Shown here in pieces: positions 9,097 through 19,576 of a DNA stretch of 64,000 nucleotides (position 1 is its first letter; each line of letters opens with the position of its first letter). The notes beneath the pieces were generated by a model that saw only the letters and a program-made list of their open reading frames with translations, made no database searches and was not told where the DNA came from. Position numbers and translations under genes: made by a program. Source of the stretch: Dethiobacter alkaliphilus AHT 1 (GTDB lineage Bacteria > Bacillota > Dethiobacteria > Dethiobacterales > Dethiobacteraceae); assembly GCF_000174415.1 (NCBI RefSeq), contig NZ_ACJM01000005.1, positions 62,001-126,000 of the forward strand, given 5' to 3'.

Positions 9097-9538
9097 TGAG
9101 GTACACCTCCCGCAGGGCTGAATCGTAATCTGCGTTAAATTGGTCCAAATCTATTTTGAAATCGGCATAACGTTTGCAGACATATTCATGGAAGTCTTCA
9201 AGATACAGCTCTTTTTTTACAAGAATCTTTCCTGTTTTCAACACTTCAAACTGAACCGTTAAGGGGGCTTTGTTCAGGACAACTACGTTAATATCTTCTT
9301 CCCCGGTGATGTCGGCCAAATCGCTCATTATTTCCAATTGGTTCTTTATATCTACTGGTGTGCCTGGAATATACAAAATAGCAATATCTACATCACTGAG
9401 TGGGGTTTGGTATTGAGTACCGTATGAACCAAACAGAAAAGCTGCAGCTATTTCAGCTCGGTTACTAAAATAGTTTTGAATGTCTTTAATGTGAGAATTT
9501 ATATTGATTTTTTCAGGTATTCTACTTAAACGTACCAT
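9080..9538 (-). CDS. mntA: MntA-type nucleotidyltransferase antitoxin
   Basis: About 152 residues with a minimal nucleotidyltransferase fold. FLFGSYGTQYQTPLSDVDIA holds the GS motif and the paired Asp of the SDVD metal site, near residues 34-53. In MntA-HepT systems this enzyme AMPylates the HEPN toxin and blocks it. The ATG at 9538 is chosen because upstream in-frame codons lack a ribosome site, while GGTGGTGG precedes this one. All catalytic residues are intact although its partner toxin is broken. Confidence 0.85.
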   Translation of the reverse strand: MVRLSRIPEKININSHIKDIQNYFSNRAEIAAAFLFGSYGTQYQTPLSDVDIAILYIPGTPVDIKNQLEIMSDLADITGEEDINVVVLNKAPLTVQFEVLKTGKILVKKELYLEDFHEYVCKRYADFKIDLDQFNADYDSALREVYLSGQSG

Positions 9539-9611
9539 CAATAACCACCACCTAAAACTATTGTATTTCAATTTAAAGCTTAAAGTCAACTTTTCCCAAT
9601 AGCGGAAGGTC

Positions 9612-9636
9612 GTGTGCCCAATTGGATCCGAGCCGG
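9612..9636 (+). repeat. Possible short tmRNA-derived fragment
   Basis: TGGATCCGAGCC, preceded by a partly matching CGTGT, equals the stretch after the tag frame in ssrA (around 6849). The exact match is only 12 bases, so chance is possible. The setting, between mntA and vapB in an island full of tmRNA debris, makes common origin plausible. Confidence 0.35.
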
Positions 9637-9654
9637 CTTTTCGTTTTGTATGTA

Positions 9655-9683
9655 TTGAGAAAAAAGGATATGTGTAATATAAT
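9655..9683 (+). promoter_or_regulatory. Promoter of vapBC
   Basis: TTGAGA at 9655-9660, 17-bp spacer, TATAAT at 9678-9683, just upstream of the vapB ribosome site AAGGAGGTG. Confidence 0.85.
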
Positions 9684-9705
9684 GTGTATAAGGAGGTGTA
9701 TTGAT

Positions 9706-9906
9706 GTGCGTACGAATATTGTAATCGATGACAAACTTTTGGAACAGGCGATGCATGTTTCTGGATTAACTACGAAAAAGGACGTAGTTAACAAAGCTTT
9801 GTCTGAGTTTGTGCAGCGTCATACACGTAAGGACTTGAGGGAACTGCAAGGTAAAATTCAATTCACGGATGATTATGATTACAAAATAATGAGAAAGAGG
9901 TGCTAA
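9706..9906 (+). CDS. vapB: VapB-type antitoxin
   Basis: Short DNA-binding antitoxin of about 66 residues. It begins RTNIVIDDKLLEQAM, the beta-strand and helix of a ribbon-helix-helix domain found in VapB antitoxins, and TTKKDVVNKALSEFV is the second helix pair. The acidic C-terminal segment should bind the VapC active site. The GTG at 9706 is chosen over earlier in-frame codons because AAGGAGGTG ends seven bases upstream and the promoter at 9655-9683 would place earlier starts outside the mRNA. vapC begins four bases after its stop. Confidence 0.85.
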   Translation: MRTNIVIDDKLLEQAMHVSGLTTKKDVVNKALSEFVQRHTRKDLRELQGKIQFTDDYDYKIMRKRC

Positions 9907-9909
9907 CTA

Positions 9910-10311
9910 ATGGTACTAGTTGACACCTCTGTGCTTATTAGTTTTTTAAAAGGACAAGCAGATGAAAAAGTAGAGCTTTTTAAAGATGTTCTTTCCCGAG
10001 ATATCCCTTTTGGAATATCGTCCTACACCTATCAAGAAGTTTTACAAGGGGCGAGAAATGAGGCAGAGTTTAATACTTTAAAAGAATATCTTGCAACTCA
10101 ACAAATCTATTATTTAAAGCCAGAAGTCTCTACTTATGAGAAGGCTGCCAGAATTTACTTTGATTTGAGACGTAAGGAAGTGACCACGCGAAGTACTATT
10201 GATATACTTATTGCCCTAACCGCTATTGAAAACAAGTTAGCACTGCTTCATAATGATAATGATTTTATGTCAGATTACATTCCGGACCTCATGGTGCTGA
10301 ATTCGTTATGA
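9910..10311 (+). CDS. vapC: VapC toxin, PIN-domain ribonuclease
   Basis: 133-residue PIN-domain endoribonuclease. The four acidic metal-binding positions are visible: Asp in VLVDTSVL (residue 5), Glu in YTYQEVLQG (about 43), Asp in STIDILIA (about 97) and Asp in HNDNDF (about 117). VapC toxins cleave tRNA or rRNA and arrest translation until VapB rebinds. The pair appears fully intact and is probably the only complete, unmodified RNase toxin module of the island. Confidence 0.9.
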   Translation: MVLVDTSVLISFLKGQADEKVELFKDVLSRDIPFGISSYTYQEVLQGARNEAEFNTLKEYLATQQIYYLKPEVSTYEKAARIYFDLRRKEVTTRSTIDILIALTAIENKLALLHNDNDFMSDYIPDLMVLNSL

Positions 10312-10360
10312 TTAATTGTGTTTGTTTTTCCTCACTTTACTCTAATAATCTCTGGAGAAT

Positions 10361-10399
10361 GAGGAGTTCCGAGGCCGGGGCCATGCACACCCGAACAAC
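10361..10399 (+). repeat. tmRNA-derived fragment, early part
   Basis: GAG TTCCGAGGCCGGGGCCATGCA continuing to CGAACAAC matches ssrA around 6745-6783 with scattered changes. It lies upstream of the MazF remnant and of the second fragment at 10532, in the same order as in ssrA. Confidence 0.6.
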
Positions 10400-10533
10400 A
10401 GGGGTTATCATGTGCGAGCAGGTTAAGGCGCTAGATGTTGTGGCCAGAGGTATTGCTTTTCGTGAAAAAGCACGATATTGTTGAAGAAGTAGTAGATATC
10501 ATTATTTCTTTTGTAGAGATTGAAAGTGTTTAA
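10398..10533 (+). pseudogene. MazF/PemK-like toxin C-terminal remnant
   Basis: In-frame VIMCEQVKALDVVAR from 10404 resembles the C-terminal strand and helix of PemK/MazF mRNA interferases. A one-base frameshift near 10480 is needed to continue into DIVEEVVDIIISFVEIESV and a TAA at 10531-10533. The N-terminal catalytic part is missing. A near-identical 31-base segment at 20206-20237 is a second remnant. Family assignment is moderate because only the C-terminus survives. Confidence 0.5.
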
Positions 10534-10614
10534 GCTACTGACCCCACGGTAGGTACTGCCAAAGGGGAAGGGAATAACAACAGTGCTAGTGCAGTAGCAT
10601 CCTGTCTCAGGGAG
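10532..10614 (+). repeat. tmRNA-derived fragment, pseudoknot region
   Basis: About 83 nt from AAGCTACTGACCCCACGG to CTGTCTCAGGGAG, matching ssrA 6891-6973 with about four differences. It lacks both ends of the gene and cannot be functional tmRNA. The remaining bases to 10750 show no gene. Confidence 0.85.
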
Positions 10615-10765
10615 TTTTGATGACGCCTATTTTATTTATAATTTATTACCGCTTAGCACTGAAAGAAGAAAAGGTTTTGTTGTAAAAGTTTGGTTCAGAG
10701 TATGAAGAGTATATGAAGAAAACAAGTAGATTTAGACCCTAAGTTTTTTAATGGAGAGTGATACT

Positions 10766-11401
10766 TTGAATGAAAATAAAAGAGCTAGAACAAAGAATTT
10801 TTATAATATAATTGCCCGTTTATACGATCCTTTTAAAAATCTATGGAACAAAGTATTTTCACAAAAAGCAGAACAAAAATTCAGTAATTTTTTATTATCT
10901 AACGTTGATAAAAATAAAACAATACTGGAGTTAGGATGTGGAACAGCTGTTAACTTGGAAAAAATTCATGAACTAAACCTGTCTTTTAAAAGTTATGTAG
11001 GAGTTGATCTTACACCAAATATGCTAGAGGCAGCTAAAAATAAATTCCCTTCTGATTCTGCTATTGAGTTTCTACAAGAAGATTTATATGATTTTGTAAA
11101 TAATGAAATTAAAAATAATAGAACTTATGATATTATTCTATGCACCTGGGTCTTATCTCATCTTGAACATCAAGGACAGTTAATTAATGAAATACAAAAA
11201 CTCCTTAACGATAACGGTAAATTGTTTTTAATATTTACCACCAAACCCAAGTGGTATGTAAGTTTTTGGATGACTCCTTTATTTAAATGGATTTTTTCAG
11301 GTAATTATGTCCCTGAAACCGAGATAAAACAATTTAATAATGTTTTAAATTTTCAGCAGTTTTCTGCTAATATGGTCTCAGTGGTAGAAATTGGGGAGTA
11401 G
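10766..11401 (+). CDS. Class I SAM-dependent methyltransferase
   Basis: About 211 residues with a Rossmann-fold methyltransferase core: motif I ILELGCGTAVN (near 52-62), the acidic motif II position in GVDLTPNML, and the motif IV region YDIILCTWVLSHLEH. Substrate cannot be inferred. The TTG at 10766 is preferred over the ATG at 10751 because GGAGAG lies seven bases before it. The gene is strikingly A+T-rich compared with its neighbours, with many AAT/AAA/ATA codons, suggesting foreign origin. The short region after IFTTKPKWYVS may indicate a truncated C-terminus. Confidence 0.8.
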   Translation: MNENKRARTKNFYNIIARLYDPFKNLWNKVFSQKAEQKFSNFLLSNVDKNKTILELGCGTAVNLEKIHELNLSFKSYVGVDLTPNMLEAAKNKFPSDSAIEFLQEDLYDFVNNEIKNNRTYDIILCTWVLSHLEHQGQLINEIQKLLNDNGKLFLIFTTKPKWYVSFWMTPLFKWIFSGNYVPETEIKQFNNVLNFQQFSANMVSVVEIGE

Positions 11402-11522
11402 GTGCTGCCACCAAGGGACAATTAACAGCCATGTGCCGGCAGCAATTTAAATATGGTATACTCGTTCTTAAGAGGAGTAGAGTTTCTCCTGTTTTCAGCG
11501 TCAAAAGGAGGAGGTGTAGTAA

Positions 11523-11633
11523 ATGAAAAAGATAAAGAGCACTTGGCTCAAAAGGATTTCACCCTGAATGCTAATGTACATCCTACTGGCAGTGGGATTT
11601 GGGTTATATGCTATAATTCAATATTTTGTATAA
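11523..11633 (+). pseudogene. Small membrane protein frame with in-frame TGA
   Basis: An excellent AGGAGGAGGTG precedes an ATG opening a 36-codon frame: a basic start MKKIKSTWLKRISP, a TGA at codon 15 (11565-11567), then MLMYILLAVGFGLYAIIQYFV, a single membrane helix. Either the gene is broken by the TGA, or two tiny peptides are made (the second ATG follows the TGA directly), or it is chance. A perfect terminator follows seven bases after the TAA, which favours a real transcript. No SECIS-like hairpin was recognised behind the TGA. Confidence 0.4.
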
Positions 11634-11639
11634 GGACAG

Positions 11640-11687
11640 AACACCTCCGACAGCCAGGTAATCCTGGCTGTCGGAGGTGTTCTATTT
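11640..11687 (+). terminator. Strong terminator with a 19-bp perfect stem
   Basis: The arms beginning AACACCTCCGAC and CCTGGCTGTC pair perfectly over 19 bp around TAAT, followed by CTATTTT. The rest of 11690-11884 contains no gene I can support. Confidence 0.75.
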
Positions 11688-11884
11688 TCAGACCCTACCC
11701 CCTAAAAATGGCTTGCCCCTTGCTTCTAAGGGATGGGTAGGAATAACAAGGATGATGAATAGTTCTGTTATATTAGATTTCTATTCCACTTATAAGCTGC
11801 AGAGATCTGAGCATTAAGGCCTTCCTGCCTCAAGTTGCTAAATCTGAGCATGCCGTTATCCGGACATCGCAAAGATGCTTGAAG

Positions 11885-12376
11885 TTAGTGGAAGATAAGA
11901 GGAGTTTTTTCTTCTACGGTTTTTATTTTATTGTCCGGAAACAGGGAGTCATCTCCCAATTTCCCCGCAATCATTCCAATGGTAGCCCCCGCTATTAGGT
12001 GGTCAGTGAAACCTAAGATAGAGGAGAGCGGCTTCTTGCTCTTTGGCAACAACCCCAGGCCTGTAGTCAGGCCATAAAGCGTAAACCAATACAGTGCCCC
12101 GACACCTGCTCCTTTTAGCGCTGCAAAATCACGTCCGGAAGCCGACAATGCATAGGCAATCATAACACCTATTGACGTATTTAGAGTTTCATTCGCTACA
12201 GGACCGAGAATAGTTCTTTCCTTAGGAGTGAAAAATCTTGCAGCCATATGGGCGTATTTTCTATCAGTAAGACCCATTCGATATTGAGCAGAGTTTAGTG
12301 CATCAACTGGTATGGTACCAAATAAGCCGGATATTACACCAAGAAGAAATCGGTCTTTTATTTTGATTTGTAACAC
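11885..12376 (-). CDS. Hypothetical membrane protein, paralogue of the 21917 gene
   Basis: 163 residues with several hydrophobic segments and no recognised domain. It aligns along its length with the product of 21917-22528: IKDRFLLGVISG versus IKDRLLLGAISG, ALSASGRD versus LLSATGKD, KSKKPL versus KSKKPI, KLGDDSLFPD versus QLGDESLFPS, and a shared TPLI-H end. The GTG at 12376 is uncertain: the paralogue would start at the codon that is ATC here, preceded by AGGGGGTG. The two paralogues point outward from the cysDNC-katG block. Function unknown. Confidence 0.65.
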   Translation of the reverse strand: MLQIKIKDRFLLGVISGLFGTIPVDALNSAQYRMGLTDRKYAHMAARFFTPKERTILGPVANETLNTSIGVMIAYALSASGRDFAALKGAGVGALYWFTLYGLTTGLGLLPKSKKPLSSILGFTDHLIAGATIGMIAGKLGDDSLFPDNKIKTVEEKTPLIFH

Positions 12377-12722
12377 CCCCTTTTCTATAGTTTATTATCA
12401 GTATCTTTTCTTTAAAAAATAGCTTTCATACTTGTATCATTGTAAATTCCAATGTTAAAAAGAGACAGTTTTTGCGGGCGCTTTTTGAATTGCGCACAGG
12501 CGCTCACTGCTAATTCTCCTACCCCAACACAGGGCAGATGCTGCCTGTAGCTTTTCTTAAGAAGAGCTATTTATAATGGGAGAAAACAAGGGTTTCGAGA
12601 GAAGCGGTATCGTTGAAAGATAGTCCAGGGAGTGTGCATTGTATCATTTTATAGTGATTTAACCAAGCCTAAAGCGAAAGAAGCTATCTTTGAGGAGGAG
12701 TACTCATTAAGTATGATTATAC

Positions 12723-12751
12723 TTGACAAATCTTGTAGCAAAGGCTAAAAT
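12723..12751 (+). promoter_or_regulatory. Promoter ahead of the cys genes
   Basis: TTGACA at 12723-12728, 17-bp spacer, TAAAAT at 12746-12751. It would give a leader of about 220 nt before cysD. 12377-12720 contains no gene I can support. Confidence 0.75.
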
Positions 12752-12822
12752 ATCTACAAGTCCTATAGGAATACTGGATTATGGGCGGCGTAGTTTTTTT
12801 ACATAGGAGGGTGGGAGCCCTG

Positions 12823-12909
12823 GTGACTAAAATATTGAAGTATGTTTATATTCCTGCCAATCTGGATTCTGTGGTTTCAGAAGAGATACAGGGTTGGGTT
12901 ATGTCGTGA
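12823..12909 (+). CDS. Small leader-type open frame upstream of cysD
   Basis: 28 codons starting with GTG, preceded by AGGAGGGTG eleven bases upstream, inside the cys leader. The sequence TKILKYVYIPANLDSVVSEE resembles no family I know. It could be a leader peptide, a decayed N-terminus of a lost gene, or chance. Confidence 0.3.
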   Translation: MTKILKYVYIPANLDSVVSEEIQGWVMS

Positions 12910-12980
12910 GTGCGTTAATAGCAGAGGAAATTTTGTTTGCTATTACATGGCTTGGAATCTAAATTAAGGAGGCAACAATA

Positions 12981-13895
12981 ATGGTTCAATCAGTGCCGTT
13001 TGAGTTAACACACTTAGATCAGTTGGAAGCTGAAGCTATCTATATAATAAGAGAAGTTGTAGCAGAATGCGAAAATCCCGTCATGCTTTATTCCATAGGC
13101 AAAGATAGCTCGGTTATGCTGCATTTGGCAATGAAGGCTTTTTACCCCGACAAGCCTCCTTTTCCTTTCATGCATATAGACACTACCTGGAAGTTTAAAG
13201 AAATGATAGAGTTTCGGGAGAGAAAAGCCAAAGAGTTGGGTATTGAAATGCTTGTATATACCAATGAAGAGGCTGCAAAACAAGGGATTAATCCCTTTGA
13301 CCATGGGGCGGCCTACACCGATATCATGAAAACCCAGGCTTTGAAGGATGCTCTTGACAAGTATGGGTTTACGGCAGCCTTTGGTGGTGGCAGACGGGAT
13401 GAAGAAAAATCCCGCGCCAAAGAGAGAATTTTTTCTTTCCGTAATTCTTCCCATGCCTGGGATCCCAAAAATCAGCGTCCGGAAATGTGGAAGCTGTACA
13501 ACACCAGGATAAATAAAGGTGAAAGCATCAGAGTTTTTCCTCTCTCAAACTGGACGGAAAAAGACATCTGGCAGTATATCAGCAGAGAAAGAATAGATAT
13601 TGTGCCTTTGTATTTAGCCAAAGAAAGGCCTGTTGTTTATCGGGATGGTAATATCATTATGGTGGATGATGACAGAATAAAGCTTTTGCCTGGAGAAGAA
13701 GTGGTCAACAAAAAAGTACGCTTCAGAACGCTGGGTTGCTATCCCCTTACCGGCGGCTACGAATCTGATGCTGATACTCTGGATAAGGTTATTGAAGAAA
13801 CGTTAGGTGCTATTTCCTCAGAGAGAACCAGCAGAGTTATAGACCACGAAGCTACCGGCAGCATGGAAAGGCGTAAGAGGGAGGGGTACTTTTAG
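12981..13895 (+). CDS. cysD: Sulfate adenylyltransferase subunit 2
   Basis: 304-residue ATP pyrophosphatase subunit of the CysDN ATP sulfurylase, which makes adenosine phosphosulfate (APS) from ATP and sulfate. The PP-loop [13 protein letters not shown] lies near residues 38-50, [21 protein letters not shown] near 132-152, and [12 protein letters not shown] near 189-200. Length matches the family. AAGGAGG precedes the ATG. The cysN-cysC fusion starts on the base after the stop codon, so they are one operon. No PAPS reductase or sulfite reductase is in the window. Confidence 0.95.
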   Translation: MVQSVPFELTHLDQLEAEAIYIIREVVAECENPVMLYSIGKDSSVMLHLAMKAFYPDKPPFPFMHIDTTWKFKEMIEFRERKAKELGIEMLVYTNEEAAKQGINPFDHGAAYTDIMKTQALKDALDKYGFTAAFGGGRRDEEKSRAKERIFSFRNSSHAWDPKNQRPEMWKLYNTRINKGESIRVFPLSNWTEKDIWQYISRERIDIVPLYLAKERPVVYRDGNIIMVDDDRIKLLPGEEVVNKKVRFRTLGCYPLTGGYESDADTLDKVIEETLGAISSERTSRVIDHEATGSMERRKREGYF

Positions 13896-15722
13896 ATGAA
13901 AAGCTTACTTAAGTTTATCACCTGTGGTTCTGTCGATGATGGCAAATCTACTCTGATAGGGCACATGCTCTATGATGCCAAACTGCTTTTTGCCGACCAG
14001 GAAAAAGCCCTGGAGTTGGATAGCAGAATTGGCTGCCGTGATGGAAAAATCGACTACTCCCTTTTATTAGACGGTTTGATGGCGGAAAGAGAACAGGGAA
14101 TCACTATAGATGTAGCTTATCGCTATTTTACCACCGAGAGTAGATCATTTATTGTGGCTGATTGTCCCGGACATGAGCAGTATACCAGAAATATGGCGGT
14201 GGGGGCATCTTTTGCCGACTTGGCAGTAATTCTGGTCGATGCTACCCAAGGTATCCTCGCTCAGACAAAAAGGCATACCAGGATTTGTGCTCTGATGGGG
14301 ATCAAGCATATTGTTTTGGCAGTCAACAAAATGGACTTAATCAATTTCGACAGAAACAGATTTTTAGAAATTAAAGATGATTTTATCACTCTTGCAGCTA
14401 ACTTGAATCTGGAAACAATCAAGGTTATCCCCGTTTCTGCAACAGAGGGGGACAATGTGACCAATGCTTCCAATCATACCCCCTGGTACGATGGCTTACC
14501 CCTGTTGTCATATTTAGAGGAAGTAGATGTGGCGACCGAAGCCGACAAAGATGGATTTATTATGCCTGTGCAAAGAGTTTCCAGACCAAACCACACCTTT
14601 AGAGGCTTTCAGGGGCAAATAGAATCCGGCAAAGTTAGTGTCGGTGATGAGATTGCCACCTTGCCCAGCAAAGAAAAAGCCAAAGTAAAAAGCATTCATA
14701 TCACAGACAAGGAAAGTGATGTTGCTTTTTTGGGGCAACCTGTAACTATTCAACTGGACAGAGAAGTAGATGTTTCCAGAGGTTGTGTCCTGGTTAAAGA
14801 CAAAACCCTGGAGCTTGCCGACATGTTTACGGCCAAAATCCTCTGGATGGACGATGAAGAATTGGTGCCCGGCAGGAATTATCTGCTCAAAAACGGGACA
14901 AAAACGCTGCCTGCCAATATAATGACCATTAAGTATAAAATTGATATTAATACAGGCGAGCAGATTGCTGCCGAAAGAATATTCAAAAATGAAATCGCGG
15001 TTTGTGATATTGCTTTATCGGAAAAAATGGTTTTTGACAAATTTGAAAACAATAATACCCTGGGAGAATTAATTCTGATAGATCGGGTAACCAACATGAC
15101 CTCCGCATGTGGTGTTATAGAACATTCTCTGAGCAGATCAACCAACGTTGTTTGGCAAAATACCGATGTCACCCGGGAAATTCGTGCAGAGCAAAAAGGT
15201 CAAAAACCTTTAACTCTTTGGTTTACCGGATTGTCAGGCTCCGGCAAATCAACTCTTGCTAACGAGTTAGAAAAGAGATTGGTGGCCATGGGCAAGCATA
15301 CCATGCTCCTTGACGGTGACAATGTGAGACATGGCCTAAATAAAGACTTGGGCTTTACAGAAGAGGGCAGAATTGAAAATATTCGCCGGATTGCCGAAGT
15401 GTCCAGGCTGATGAATGATGCCGGACTAATCACCATCACCTCATTTATCTCACCCTACAAAAAAGACAGGGAGAAGGCCAAAGAAATCATTGGTGAGGCC
15501 TTCATTGAGATATTTGTCAGCACATCACTTGAAGAATGTGAAAAAAGAGATGTAAAAGGTCTTTACAAAAAGGCCAGGGCGGGGGAAATCCCTGAGTTTA
15601 CCGGGATCTCAAGCCCTTATGAACAGCCGGATAATCCCGATATCCAAATTGACAGTGAAAAATATTCAATAGAAGAAGCTACAGATTTTCTGATGAAACA
15701 ATTGCAACAGCATATTGATTAA
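13896..15722 (+). CDS. cysNC: Bifunctional sulfate adenylyltransferase subunit 1 / APS kinase
   Basis: 608-residue fusion. Residues 1 to about 425 are CysN, an EF-Tu-like GTPase that drives APS synthesis: P-loop GSVDDGKST (11-19), AEREQGITID switch, DCPGHEQY (about 90-97) and NKMD (about 145-148). Residues about 430-608 are APS kinase CysC: P-loop GLSGSGKST near 445-453, DGDNVRHGLNKDLGF and ISPYKKDRE. Together with CysD this yields PAPS. It ends the operon and is followed by a terminator. Small enough to lack extra domains. Confidence 0.95.
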   Translation: MKSLLKFITCGSVDDGKSTLIGHMLYDAKLLFADQEKALELDSRIGCRDGKIDYSLLLDGLMAEREQGITIDVAYRYFTTESRSFIVADCPGHEQYTRNMAVGASFADLAVILVDATQGILAQTKRHTRICALMGIKHIVLAVNKMDLINFDRNRFLEIKDDFITLAANLNLETIKVIPVSATEGDNVTNASNHTPWYDGLPLLSYLEEVDVATEADKDGFIMPVQRVSRPNHTFRGFQGQIESGKVSVGDEIATLPSKEKAKVKSIHITDKESDVAFLGQPVTIQLDREVDVSRGCVLVKDKTLELADMFTAKILWMDDEELVPGRNYLLKNGTKTLPANIMTIKYKIDINTGEQIAAERIFKNEIAVCDIALSEKMVFDKFENNNTLGELILIDRVTNMTSACGVIEHSLSRSTNVVWQNTDVTREIRAEQKGQKPLTLWFTGLSGSGKSTLANELEKRLVAMGKHTMLLDGDNVRHGLNKDLGFTEEGRIENIRRIAEVSRLMNDAGLITITSFISPYKKDREKAKEIIGEAFIEIFVSTSLEECEKRDVKGLYKKARAGEIPEFTGISSPYEQPDNPDIQIDSEKYSIEEATDFLMKQLQQHID

Positions 15723-15784
15723 TAAAAGAAGCTCTTCTTATAGATGATTTCGCTCATCTAACAAAGGTCTTCTCCACAAATGAT

Positions 15785-15818
15785 AACACCTGGTCTAATT
15801 TGGCCAGGTGTTTTGTCT
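15785..15818 (+). terminator. Terminator of cysD-cysNC
   Basis: AACACCTGG/CCAGGTGTT around a ten-base loop, followed by TTGTCTTA. Confidence 0.75.
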
Positions 15819-15826
15819 TATAATTA

Positions 15827-15842
15827 TTGACCAGCCGGTCAT
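15827..15842. promoter_or_regulatory. TTGACC-N4-GGTCA palindrome, TetR-type operator candidate
   Basis: TTGACCAGCCGGTCAT matches the twin operators of the hydrolase-tetR operon (40753-40768, 40791-40806) in both half-sites and spacing. It is 290 bp upstream of the ketopantoate-reductase-like gene. No clear -10 follows it. Apart from this site, 15819-16116 holds nothing I can support. Confidence 0.45.
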
Positions 15843-16116
15843 TACATGCAACCCGACGATAAGAAGGGTTTGCTCTAGGAGAGTTTGGTTTTCCATAGGG
15901 GAAGACGTTCAACAAATTAAGAAAAACGGATGGTAGACATCGTAGAGGGAAAGAGTTTGAAAAAAACCGGTGTTTAGAAATTGTTCTATTATTGTACAGA
16001 AGGGTTAAATATACTAGAAATAGAATTGAAACAGTGTTGATTCACAGGCTAACAGGACGAGATGTCAATAGTAAGTTGCCTGGAAACTTTCAGGCTTGAA
16101 AAAGGAGGGAGAAGTT

Positions 16117-17076
16117 ATGGAAAGGATGAAGGTTTTATTCTTTGGAGCCGGAGTTTTAGGAAGTTTATATGCTGCGAAATTACATGAGGCAGGTATTGAC
16201 GTTACAATAGTAGCTCGGGGTTCAAGGCTTGCGGATATCAAAAAGCACGGTATCGTACTTGAAGAGTTTAAGTCCGGGAAGCGGACTTCAACACCAGTAA
16301 AAGTTCTTGACCATATGCCAAAAGAAGAGCATTTTGATGTCTGTATAGTATTGATTCAAAAGAATCAACTTGAATCTGCCTTGCCTACTTTAGCTACCAA
16401 CCTCCATATCCCTACCTTCCTATTTATGAACAATACTGCTCAAGGCCCTAAGGCAATGATAGATGCTCTAGGAGAGGATCGGGTTATTATGGGCCATGTT
16501 AATGCAGGGGGAGAGCGTAGTGGCCATGTGGTTCACTATATGGTTGCTGAAAAAATGACACTGGGGGAACTTGATGGTAGAATGAGCCCCCGATTGGCGA
16601 AAATAGCCGATACCTTTAAAAAAGCAGGCTTTCCAGTAGCTATAAGCAAAAACATTGACTCCTGGAAGCGCTACCACGTTGCTATAGCGGTAGCAATGGC
16701 TGGTGCCATATATATGGCCGGTTCCTGTAACTATCAGTTAGCTAAAAATAAAGTGATGGTAAAGACATGCTGGCACGGTATGAAAGAAGGCTTTAAGGCC
16801 CTAAATGATCTGGGTTTTCCTATGGACCCTCCTAAGCTGCGCTGGGCAATACTAATACCTGACTTTATTATAGTCCCTTTGCTTCAGAAGGTCTTAGGTT
16901 CAGATCTTTTTGACATCGGCGGTGCCCGGCACTGTAGAAATGCCAGGGAAGAGATGACGGAGCTTAGCGAGGAGCTTTTTGCCCTTATAGAAAAGTCAGC
17001 AGTTAGTACCCCTGCGCTAATGGAGCTAAAGCGTTACTTTGATCCTTCTGTCCCTCCAGCTATTAAAGGACCTTGA
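16117..17076 (+). CDS. Ketopantoate reductase (PanE/ApbA) family oxidoreductase
   Basis: 319 residues. The N-terminal Rossmann domain starts KVLFFGAGVLGSLYAAKL with the GxGxxG dinucleotide site at residues 9-14, then VTIVARG. Mid-protein FMNNTAQG and a Lys in the helical C-terminal domain (NIDSWKRYHVAIAVA) correspond to the usual NADPH and catalytic regions. True PanE reduces 2-dehydropantoate for CoA synthesis, but many family members act on other substrates and no pantothenate genes are nearby. The ATG at 16117 follows AAAGGAGGG; an in-frame TTG upstream overlaps that site. Confidence 0.8.
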   Translation: MERMKVLFFGAGVLGSLYAAKLHEAGIDVTIVARGSRLADIKKHGIVLEEFKSGKRTSTPVKVLDHMPKEEHFDVCIVLIQKNQLESALPTLATNLHIPTFLFMNNTAQGPKAMIDALGEDRVIMGHVNAGGERSGHVVHYMVAEKMTLGELDGRMSPRLAKIADTFKKAGFPVAISKNIDSWKRYHVAIAVAMAGAIYMAGSCNYQLAKNKVMVKTCWHGMKEGFKALNDLGFPMDPPKLRWAILIPDFIIVPLLQKVLGSDLFDIGGARHCRNAREEMTELSEELFALIEKSAVSTPALMELKRYFDPSVPPAIKGP

Positions 17077-17100
17077 TTTATTATGTTCTATGGTACTCGG

Positions 17101-17160
17101 CCAAAGGGAACAACAGTGTTAGTGCAGTAGCATCCTGTCTCAGGGAGGCGCTGCATGAAG
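17101..17160 (+). repeat. tmRNA-derived fragment, pseudoknot region
   Basis: CCAAAGGGAACAACAGTG and on to CGCTGCATGAAG matches ssrA 6919-6987 with a short deletion. The missing piece GGAAGGGAATAACA appears alone at 17246-17260, so the copy seems broken and rearranged. Outside these pieces 17077-17272 shows no gene. Confidence 0.8.
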
Positions 17161-17272
17161 CACTATTTTGGGGAAACGGAGTGCCGGGGCACTTATAAGG
17201 GAGGAGTAATTCATACAAAAGAAGGAAAAAAAATTGATGAGAAGGGGGAAGGGAATAACAGAGCCAAATAGT

Positions 17273-17300
17273 TTAAGGGGCGGCAATTGCCGCCCCTTAA
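17273..17300 (-). terminator. 28-bp palindrome downstream of katG
   Basis: TTAAGGGGCGGCAA followed by its exact reverse complement, a strong hairpin about 65 bp past the katG stop. The T-run is weak on both strands. Confidence 0.6.
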
Positions 17301-17365
17301 GGTTTCTATGGTTTGTGAATTTACATTAATTTACCTATTTATAGTGTTAGTGCCAAGGTCACCCT

Positions 17366-19576
<2,211 letters not shown>

